Of a DNA stretch of 64,000 nt, positions 54,590 through 64,000 are shown one piece after another. Under the pieces are notes generated by a model. The model was not told the origin of the DNA. It was given only the letters and a program-made list of their open reading frames with translations, and did no database searches. Position 1 is the stretch's first letter, and each line of letters starts with the position of its first letter. The position numbers and the translations under genes were made by a program. The stretch is from Raphanus sativus. Lineage: Eukaryota > Streptophyta > Magnoliopsida > Brassicales > Brassicaceae. The stretch spans positions 8,998,106-9,062,105 of the forward strand of contig NC_079518.1 of assembly GCF_000801105.2 (NCBI RefSeq), written 5' to 3'.

Positions 54590-57500
54590 TCATTCCTCTC
54601 TGTAGTCTGGATTTTTTCTCAATATGACGAAACCTTCTAGTATGGGAGACAATGGAATGTACCTGACAATCCACAAAACAAAAAAAAAAGAGGAAATATT
54701 TAGATTCCAAAATGTTTAATAATAAAGTTCTGTTTGAAGTAGGAAAATGGTTTAGAGAAGCAACGTACTCGTTGGTTGCGAGTTCGGCTCTCTCCCCAGC
54801 AGCAAGTAGAACAGGTGTTTCAAATGTTTGGAACCCAGTGATTGTCCTGGGTCGACCTGCCTGTCCAACCACGTCAACCGCTTGTCCTACCCTCACTGGC
54901 ACCGAGATGGGCTTCAGGTTCTCGTCCACCGTCATCATCATCCTTGGCTATAAACATACTCAAACCGTATCGTGTTAGTAGATACACCAATCGCATAATC
55001 CATTTGATACACAATTAGTAAAGTAGAAGGATAGAACATTGCACTCACTTGCATCGCCAAAACGAGGAAGTAGAGCACAAAATGGTATTTCCCAAGTATG
55101 ATTGATTTTATGTCAAGGCATGCATGCAACAGTGTCACTATACCAGCTAGTGCGGTTCTGTGTAACAAAAATAAAAATGCAACACTCATGCTTAGGAGGA
55201 TTCACAAGGTAGAGCATTCATAGGTATTCACAAAATAAATGTTAAAAAAAAAACTTACGGGGATAGCAAGAGCCGGTCGGAGTGGAAGGGATTAATAGTT
55301 AAGAGACCCTTTCCCATATGCACCAGTCCTTGAGCAATACGCACCTGCATTGCGACTCAAAACAATGAGAACTAGCCCTATCAGTAGAAACTGTGAACGC
55401 GGAAAACATAAAATTTAACACATTACACAGAAGAGAGGGCTGGGATCCTTGTCATAAAAGCTGGAGAGGTTTCGAAGCATGCCAGCAATCCTAGCATTGT
55501 TGGTTCCAGCGCCGATCAAACCAAGGGATATAATTGCTGTCTGTAGGAGTTCGGATGAATAGTCAGACTCCTCCAACGATGCAAATCAAGTTAGCCAATG
55601 TAGATAACTACTACACCCTCACCATGGCAACTTCTGAATCTGTGTCATGGCTAAGCCGGCTCAATGTATCCATAACATTCATCTGGAATTATTGAAAAGA
55701 TTAGAGAGTAACAACACTATTATAAGCAGAAAAGTAAAATTAGATTTAAAAAAAAAAATGGAAATGTAAGTATATTCACCTTTGGGTTTGATATACATAG
55801 GAGACCAAGGGCCAAGGGCACTGCACGCCGAATGTTTTGTTCTCCATACTGTAACACGTGCCCCAGAGAACGGATAGCCATATCACGACCCAATTCTTCA
55901 GACATAGCAACCATCGCTAATCCAAGCACAGCTGGACCCTGGTGGATGTTGTCATCCTTCAGATGCTCTCCACACTGAGCCAGAAGCTCTTGTACCTGAA
56001 CAATGAAATAAATTGTCAGCATCTAAACTAGGAAGCAATGAACTATGTAAGTTTAAAAACCAGTAACACTTGAGCAGATACCTTAAGGACATTACCAGTA
56101 CCAGCATACGCACATGAAAGAAGTGTCATATCACAATACTTTCTGATTTTCTCACACATCGTCTTTGAAGCCTCTGCGGTAGCCTCAACACTTTCCTGCT
56201 CGATATTGGAACAAGTTGACACACTGATAAGCGAGGGAGATAACGTTCGGGTAGACAAAACAAGAAATGAATCAAGCTAAGTACCTGTTTGCCAAGGTAC
56301 AAAAGTCCAAGACCAAGAGGCAAGAAACGAGCGAGGGCTTCACCTAGTTCTGCGGAATTCCGATCCATCAAAGCATATATAATAGATTGTGCAACCTCAT
56401 CGTTACACGAACCAACATAAACCATCCCCAAACTAAGTGCAGCAAATGCAATCACATCGAGAGGTGCTTTTTTATCATTCAGTATTGGAGACAAGCTGCT
56501 TTTTATCTGTCCAAAAAATGATGAGCATGTTATTGTCTCTCGTCAACAGAACATTTAGCATAGCACTCTAGGTAAAGTAGATAAACATATCTTCTTCACC
56601 TGATCATTTTGGGAACCCGCATAAGCAATCCCGAGACCCATAATAGCACAAATTCTGACAGATGAATCCTTGTCATCAATATACTCTTCAAGAAGGGCCA
56701 ATGCCTGAGAGAGAAAGGTCAAAGGAGAGTAAGCATAGTATAATGAGCACGGAGTTTCCAAAAAGTAAAAAAAAAAACGAAAAAGAAATTAACTCACAGG
56801 ATCACAATCACTCTTAACTCCACAATTAACGATCCCAATACTCAGCAGCGCTCCAGCACTCACAGGTTTATCTTTGCTAGTGTAATATTTGTCGAGTTGA
56901 TTAAGTGCTTCCACATCCCACAAGTAAATCATACCCTAAGCATTGGAAAAACAACTCGTGTTTTACAATTTTCACTTCCATGATATAAACACAGCTAGTC
57001 AATCTATCACGTCAGAAGAGGCATACCAGACTAGCAGCTGCACTGATCTTGCCATGGTCTTTATTTCTGAAGGTCCAGTGTTCATCAGATACTGTCATTA
57101 ATTTGTCCTGCAATAAGTATATTTATCAAACCGCGGATCCGAGCTTACAAAATGTCATTAATAAGAATCTGTAATCGTACCTTTCCGAAACCAGCATTTA
57201 CAAATGCATTCACAAAAGTCGCAGCCAGATTTTGTCTAGCAGAATCCACAAGTGGGCCAGATCTAACCCCAAGCAGGTGAGCCTACAAAAATTTCATCGA
57301 ACAGATAAAGAGACACTGACAAAAAATGGCCCTGTAACCAAATAAAACGGCAACTGATATACCTTGTAGATGTCTTCAGGCCTCTTGGCCTCCATAACCT
57401 CAATATCCCTTGCAAGCGCCAGGTATCCTTCATTCAACTTAGTGTTGTTAACAATGTCCTGTAACATATATCTGTCAACCTCATCTTCAACCATCTCCGG

Positions 57501-59469
57501 GTCAAGGTTAAAGGTGATGCCCTGCGTGGGGGAATAACAAGAGAAAAAAAAAAAGAGACATATGAAAGTGAATCATCAGGTACTGAATCTGTATAGTGAT
57601 GTTAATCATTAAGCACTTACATGACGCGAAATCATGTAGCAGAACTGTTTCTTTCTTAGCAGATTAGTGCACGAGGTGAATACTTTCTTCACATACTGCA
57701 GTACGAAAAGTATATATCACGTAAGAGAAATATATGTTGCAGAGAGAGGATATTAAGTTCTGTATGGAGATTAAAACCCAGACCTCCATGTTATCAAGCA
57801 ATAGTGCAATTTGCAGAGCCTTCGGATATGCTGTAAACTTCATGTAGATCATATAAGCAATATCTAAAGCCAGCATGTCATCTGGCCATGGACGATACCT
57901 AAAAAAACAAAAAACATACAACGTCAAAGGGAGGTGTGGTCCAGTGTTTGTAACCAAGCAAATCTCATGAGAGCTTGTCTCATAAGAAAATCACAGTACG
58001 AGTGATCAAAAACCACAAATCAGTGTGAAACACCAGTCATATTGAAATTACTTTGCTGCACTCGTGAGATAGTTGCACGTCCTCCTGAAATTCGTGGGGC
58101 CTACATGGTCAAGTAAGAGATCAAGATCCTCAACTTCCATTAAGAGGTCAACAGCTTCAGTTTCTGCATTATGCTGCAAAGAAAAAAATGGAATCCTTCA
58201 GACTTCAGAGATAGCCAGATAGGAAAACACGAGAGGTGGAAAGTCTCAAACTTATAAATGAAAGATTTTAGATATATAACGGATCTCACCTTCATGTGAA
58301 AAGCCACAATTTGCCGCACAAGATTCATTAAGTCCACAATAGAGGACTCCTGAACCTGGTTTAACAAAAAAAAAAAGAGGAACAAGCATATAACCATATT
58401 GCAGAAACAAATCTAAACCAAATAGAAATTTTGTTTTGCTTGAGGAGAAACAATTTTGAAACCTGACGTATGGTATACTCTACTGCAACCTCTCCGGCCA
58501 AATTTCTGACATACTCGTGACCCCACGATCCAATGTCACCTCCTGATCCAGCCAACCTGTATCCTAAGCTTTCCTGAAAAACAAATAACAAATCTGTTCA
58601 GGCATAAACAAAAAAAAGGAAACTTTAAGAGGAAATTTCTACTATATAGTTGGAATAAAGCAATACCCTTTCACCCTCAGCAGACATGGTCAGGGCCAGG
58701 ACAGACAGTACATCAGCCAACAGTTTCTGCAGATACATGACATTCGATCTTTAATCTATACGCAGCAGCAGAGAGAGAGGTGGTAGTTTCTTGAAAATGT
58801 CAGAAGAGTATACCTTGAGATCAGACTCCACCATTGATTCATGACAATCCCTAAGAGTTCCATAATGAGGACGGAGAAACTTGAGGGGTTTGGGAACTGA
58901 GGTCATGGAGCTTGTTGACGCACGGATCTCCTGACTACAAAGACAAAAAAAAGATTAGATTTTTTTCGAAAAGGAAGATCAGTGAAGAGATAGAAGAAGT
59001 ACCTCATGCTTTCAAGAGCGGCCTTCTGCAAGTCAGGATTGGGATCTTGAACCCTTTCAACACAGAGTTCCAGATTCTGCTTTAGCTCCACGTCCTCTTC
59101 AGACTACAATATCACAAAAGATGCAAACTGAGTCATCTAGCCAGTAATCACCATAGCCAATAGGAAAAACGAGTTCGTAACTTATCCAAAATGACGAACG
59201 AATCTTTCAAAATCAATCTGGGAGTATCAATTAAACCCTAAATAGCTTAATGGTGAATCTTCATTCTGATCTCCCTCGATTACTAAACAACTCCAACTAA
59301 CTCTCTGACTTTCTGCGGCGAATCAAAAATCTCAAAGAGAATTCGAAACAGAACGTACCAGCTCTTCCTCCTTCTTCTTCGTAGCCTTAACCTTCCTCGT
59401 AGCTTCATCTCGCTTCGTACCACCACCACCACCACCACCAACGCTATTCGGATCCGGAAATGGAGCCAT
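54590..59469 (-). CDS. RPN1B: 26S proteasome regulatory subunit RPN1 (b-type)
   Basis: A many-exon minus-strand gene. The first exon (59359-59469) reads [10 protein letters not shown], then a glycine run, then [20 protein letters not shown]. The last (54590-54662) ends YREE and joins in frame across a GT/AG intron to the exon ending at about 54773. Exons between carry RPN1 blocks: [79 protein letters not shown]. The PC (proteasome/cyclosome) repeats follow ([60 protein letters not shown]). RPN1 is a base subunit that docks ubiquitin receptors and the deubiquitinase UBP6. The PIP1 and DnaJ neighbours fit At4g28470. Confidence 0.93.
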
Positions 59470-60025
59470 CGGAATCAAACTAGAACTCCGATCAGGCTGA
59501 AGAATCTAACAAAAAAATCGAGAAATTCGTGAAAGTGGACGTTAGAGAGCAAGTGTCGCTTTCTTCTTGAACTGAAGAGAGGCGAGAAGAAAACTGTTGA
59601 AAAATGAAAAGAAAAAAAAAGCTGGGAAAACAAATGCGAGTGTATATATAGAGAGAAGATTTACCCCTCGATCAAGAATAACATTATGGGCTCGGTCCAT
59701 TAACAAATCACTGGCCCAGACTTCTTTGCCATGGTCCGTATCCAATATTACTATTTATTTGATAACGGAAAATCCACGTCACACGAAAATAAAATGTTGG
59801 ACCTGGTAGATTCGAACCGCGTTAGTTTTGTGAGTCAAAGGTCGCGGGTTCAAAAACGCCACGTCCGAAAAAGAGAGCGAAGAGGTTAACTTCCCACCGT
59901 CAGCCCGTCATCGCCGAGAGATAGTGATCGATCGTGTAGAGATGGTCTACAAGTAAGAAACACCAAACGTGAACGCAAAAAAAGAAGAGGAAGAAGAAGA
60001 AGGAGGAGGAAGTGGTGGTGGTGAG
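59470..60025. promoter_or_regulatory. shared divergent promoter of RPN1B and the DnaJ gene
   Basis: About 555 bp separate two divergent genes. It includes a degenerate tRNA-like stretch at about 59795-59867, with a ggttcaa T-arm word and pairing ends. The RPN1B leader occupies the left part; a TATA-like tatatata lies near 59642. Confidence 0.4.
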
Positions 60026-61522
60026 ATGGGTGTGGATTACTACAAGGCTTTACAGGTTGATAGAAGCGCCAACGACGATGACCTTAAGAAAGCTTACAGA
60101 AAACTCGCCATGAAATGGCATCCCGACAAGAACCCCGACAACAAAAAAGACGCCGAGTCTAAGTTCAAGCAGATCTCCGAAGCCTACGATGTGAGTATGT
60201 TCCTCAATGTGTCTCAATCTAAAAGATGATTCCTTTATTGATTTCGTCCCGATTTGAGAATGCAATTCGTCGACTTTCACGACCACTGGTTGCTTATTTC
60301 ACGAGCTGCTGATGTTTTGGCTTGTGGGTCTCTCAGATTTTATGTTCTTGAGTAATTAGAATCATAGTATAGTCAAAGATGGTTGCTTTATACATTTCAA
60401 CCAGTGAGAGAGAACCTCTGAGTATACGTTTAGTGCATCTGTGTAACTTCCTCAGGAGGATAGTAATAGCTTTATGTGTGCTGATATTGGTCTTGTGTGT
60501 GAGTTGCTTAGGTTCTTAGTGATCCTCAGAAGAGAGCGGTGTATGATCAATACGGCAAGGAAGGATTAAAAGGGAACGTGCCACCTCCTAATGCTGGTGG
60601 TGGAGCCTCCTCCTTCTCAACAGGAGATGGACCTTTACCTTTCAGATTCAACCCGAGGAGTGCGGATGATTTATTAGCTGAGATTTTCGGGTTTTCAAAC
60701 CCGTTTGGTGGCAGTGGAGGGCAGAGATTCTCTAGCCGCATGTTTGGTGATGATATGTATGCCTCGTTTGGTGAAGTAGGAGGTGGTGGTGGTGGTGGAT
60801 CTATGCATCATCATCATCATCACGGTGCAGCTAGGAAAGTGGCTCCAATAGAGAGCAAGCTGCCTTGTAGCCTTGAAGATCTTTACAAAGGAACCACCAA
60901 GAAGATGAAGATCATTAGAGATATTGTAGATGTCAGCGGGTAAGCAATCAAACTCACACACCGTTATTATCTTGCAATGAAAGACATTGATCAGTTAGTA
61001 GTTACCTCTGTTTGATTTGAGCAGGATCTAGTTGTAGTCTTGACAAGAACTAACCTCTGTGTTCTCTTTTTTTCTTTCAACTGCAGCAAAGTAATGCAAA
61101 CAAAAGAGATTATAACGATTGGAGTGAAACCAGGATGGAAGAAAGGCACAAAGATCACATTCCCTGAGAAAGGCAATGAGCATCCCGGAGTGATTCCAGC
61201 TGATCTTGTCTTCATCATCGACGAGAAACCCCATCCCGTGTTCACACGTGAGGGCAACGACTTGATTGTCACACAGAAGATCTCACTAGCTGATGCACTA
61301 ACAGGGTACACAGTAAACCTAACGACCCTTGATGGTCGGACGCTTACAATCCCAGTGACAAACGTGATCCATCCAGAGTATGGTGAGGTGGTGCCTAAAG
61401 AGGGAATGCCACTTCAGAAAGATCAGACAAAGAAAGGGAACTTGATCCTCAAGTTCAACATCAAGTTTCCAGCGAGATTATCTGCAGAACAGAAGGCCGG
61501 GTTTAAGAAGCTTCTTGGGTAA
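60026..61522 (+). CDS. class-B DnaJ (Hsp40) co-chaperone, At4g28480-like
   Basis: Exons 60026-60190, 60512-60939 and 61087-61522 join to 342 residues. The start is the ATG at 60026 ([14 protein letters not shown]); a longer upstream frame is acidic leader sequence. The J domain spans residues 1-70 with the HPD motif ([13 protein letters not shown]). A Gly/Phe-rich region follows and includes MHHHHHHG near residue 150. Two C-terminal substrate-binding domains follow ([49 protein letters not shown]-like [14 protein letters not shown]). There is no cysteine-rich zinc region, as in class B. It would stimulate Hsp70 in the cytosol. Gene order matches At4g28480. Confidence 0.93.
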
Positions 61523-62209
61523 TCAACAAAAGCATTGGTTCTGTTGTGTGATGTTTTGATTGGTAATATACGGTTTCTGGGGAACTTTTTGTTAGTTAAA
61601 GTAACTCGCTCAAGGTTTGGTTCATGTCCTCAAAAAAACAAGAACTGAAGAATCTTCAGTGAAGATGTACAAAAGCTTTTGTCCTTTTATTGGGTCCCAG
61701 TCTAGAGCTATGAGATTACTCTTTAGTTAGGGGAGTAATGCCGTGGCAGCGTGTGTGCAAGAAGAAGCCGCCACAAACCAGTAAGGAGCTCCTTCGTGAT
61801 TGCAAAGAAGAGGCATAGAGCATGAAGTCAAGGAACTTGAGCTTATACTTTTCCTTCTCTTCCTTTGTTGAAGTGTTACAAACAGAATGATGTTTACAGC
61901 TTCTGCAAGATCACTTTCATAGAAAGATTTGTTTACTCAAAATCATAAAATTATTCACCAAATGATATTTTCCTTGTTAGATGTGCCCATTGAACTCCAA
62001 ATCCAAGTCTCAATACTTCGTTTAATTCTCTCCCAAACGACAAGTTTATTACAATTGACTTATTAAGCAAAGACGGTCTCTTCTTCCCAAGAACAACATA
62101 TTATAAAGTATATAACAATCCAAAGGTCTCATCTTTTGTTCCAAATGATGCGAGAAGAATTGAAAAGACGACACAACCCACATGTGGGTTTTTACTTTTA
62201 GAATCCTCT
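61523..62209. other. convergent intergenic region
   Basis: 3' UTRs of the DnaJ and prohibitin genes. No other gene recognised. Confidence 0.55.
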
Positions 62210-63615
62210 CTACTTCTTTGGATTCACTTCCAAATTCATCTCCTGTAGGTTAAGCAAAAGATCATCAGAGCTCAGGTACACCTTGTTGGCCGAGTGTGCT
62301 ATGGTTTGAGCAATCTCTCTCGCCGCCTCGATCTTCCTGAGCGTTATGAACGCTTGGTTGTTTGCAATTGCTTGACCTATGAGCTGAGCACTCTTGGCTT
62401 CTCCCTACACAGAAGGTATGAGAACGTTTTGTCACACAACAATATCAGAGTCTAAGAACTTAGGAGAATGTAGAAAGTTTCTCTTTACCTGGGCGCGGAT
62501 AACTGCACTTCTCTTGTCTTGTTCAGCCTTCTCAACGATGAACTTAGCCCTCTCAGCCTCTTGAGCAGCCACCTGCTTTGCTTCAATAGCAGCAGTGAAC
62601 TCTTTCCCAAATGTCAGGGTCGTGATGGACACATCATCAAGCGCAATGTTGAAGTTTGTTGCTCGTTGAGTCAGAATCTTCCTAATCTCCCTACTGACAG
62701 CCTGAGAGCAGCCCAAAAAATATATTCCATAACCTGACTCACTAAGAAAGTGGAAAAAGATATGCATATATTTACAGAGACACTTGTATACCTCTCTCTG
62801 GGTGATAAGCTGGCTTGCATTGTACTGAGCAACAACAGCTTTCAAAGTCTCGTGGATTATGGAAGGCAGAACTCTCTCGCTGTAGTTCTCACCGAGGGTT
62901 CTGTAGATCTCAGGTAACTGATCCGCCATGGGACGCGTGAGAACCCTCAGCCCAATCTTCACCTGAAAAGTTTCAAAAACGTTGACATCACACCACAAGT
63001 AACATATCAGAAAAGTTAAGAAATCACATTTCTCCAATCCAAATTAAAAAAAAAAAAAGTGAAAAAAAGTTACCATCTGGAGATCACGGCTTCCAGATGT
63101 ACTCTCAACAAGGTAAGGTCGGGCACGAACGTCGTAAATGACCGGCCTTTCGAACCAAGGAACCATAAGGTGCGTGCCCTCAGGGTAAACCTGCGTAGTA
63201 ACAAGATATAAACTTTACTAACTGCATACATACACGTGATTGTGAATTAAGAAGACTATCATCATTAAAACTCATTCAGAATCAACAAAGATATAACTCT
63301 CATCCAGATGTCACAAACCACACATGAGATCTCGTTTGGGAACATTAAAAGGGAGAAACTTTCATCCACTAAACTTTCATCCACTAGAAGCTCAAAAAGA
63401 CACAGTTTGAAAGAAGAGAGCACTAACTATTAACTAACCTTGTCTTTAACACCGACTAAACGGTTGAACATGATGGCTCGATGACCTCCGTCGACATTGT
63501 AGAGACTCTGTGTGGCAGCGTAGAGACCGAGCCCACCGATAATACCAACCTTAAGCAACGCAGATGCAGCACCACCACCTGGCACCTTGGGAACTTTCAC
63601 GTTGTTGAGATTCAT
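62210..63615 (-). CDS. PHB1: prohibitin PHB1-like, mitochondrial inner membrane
   Basis: Several exons. The first (63439-63615) reads [18 protein letters not shown] and a membrane-anchor segment, [19 protein letters not shown], then [13 protein letters not shown]. Later exons encode [40 protein letters not shown] and [20 protein letters not shown]. The coiled-coil part follows ([20 protein letters not shown]) and the end is [10 protein letters not shown]. An acceptor (tgtgcag) lies directly before the ATG, so the leader is split by an intron. Prohibitins form ring complexes that organise the inner membrane and regulate the m-AAA protease. Gene order fits At4g28510. Confidence 0.94.
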
Positions 63616-64000
63616 CTGCACAACCCAATAATTATAATAATAATCAAAGTTCAGAATCAGATCTAGTCAAACCAAGTCAAAATTACATCAAAGGTAGAAA
63701 CTTTAAGGAAGACCCATCATCAGTTCCGCAGAATCATTGCTAATTAAACAGTAAAACTCGCATCTTTGGCACAATTGCAACGACTAATTGGGCAAAATTC
63801 GAGCAGAAAAAATCACGAATTTACTTATTCTAAAACAGAGAAGACGTGAGGAAAATTTGGCAAGAAGTGTACCTACCTGAGAGGCTGATAGCTTTGCTAA
63901 TGTCGCGGAGAAGAGAGGGGGGAAGATCGTCGGAAATGGGTTTAGGGTTTAAGCTCTCACCGGCTTTCTACTCAAGAAAGAATATAGGACGGTCTCGAAG
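63616..64000 (-). promoter_or_regulatory. PHB1 leader, 5' UTR intron and upstream DNA
   Basis: On the minus strand an acceptor immediately precedes the PHB1 start. The probable first non-coding exon lies near 63860-63960, with ccctaaaccc-like words there. The window ends before the full promoter. Confidence 0.4.

Overview
The window is nuclear DNA from a crucifer, most likely Brassica, Raphanus or a close relative. Its genes are intron-containing plant genes, and their order and orientation track one stretch of Arabidopsis thaliana chromosome 4, roughly At4g28260 to At4g28510. That collinearity is recalled from knowledge of the Arabidopsis map, not computed. Several Arabidopsis genes expected in the stretch are absent (for example a HAESA-type kinase and a NAC gene between the DnaJ and prohibitin genes). 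This fits gene loss after the Brassica whole-genome triplication, which is an inference.

Layout. 1-5 kb: a 9-bp-TSD MITE, an uncharacterised zinc-finger gene (+) and the RING E3 gene RMA2 (-). 5-11.5 kb: AT-rich intergenic DNA with a ~1 kb poly(A) retroposon, a Harbinger-like element with a nested SINE, and a small palindrome. 11.5-12.2 kb: an LLG/LORELEI-type gene whose GPI tail is cut off by an in-frame stop. 12.3-21.2 kb: a young Gypsy/Tat-like LTR retrotransposon with gag and protease on + and a spliced antisense gene on -, but no reverse transcriptase or integrase. 22-31 kb: a small conserved-tail protein gene (-), a basic nuclear protein gene (+), and two tandem membrane-protein genes (-), one destroyed by a hAT element. 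31.5-35.2 kb: a Helitron-like element. 35.5-46.3 kb: an L-type lectin receptor kinase (+), a Harbinger-like element carrying pieces of at least two host genes, tRNA-Gly(GCC), an early nodulin-like gene (-) with a tandemly duplicated upstream region, and the RING membrane gene FLY1 (+). 47.5-64 kb: AAC3 (-), an OB-fold protein (+), the secreted peptide precursor PIP1 (+), RPN1b (-), a DnaJ gene (+) and prohibitin PHB1 (-).

The genes do not form one pathway. They cover protein quality control (RMA2, RPN1b, DnaJ), cell-wall and cell-surface signalling (LLG, lectin kinase, ENODL, PIP1, FLY1) and mitochondrial function (AAC3, PHB1). Most accessory sequence is transposable elements, many with target-site duplications readable directly. 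No undescribed defence-type system was seen. The strongest leads are the chimeric Harbinger element at 37.7-39.3 kb, the stop codon that removes the GPI tail of the LLG gene, the pol-less retrotransposon with a spliced antisense gene, and the duplicated ENODL upstream region with a natural empty site for a MITE. Exon borders were read by eye from GT/AG sites and reading frame.
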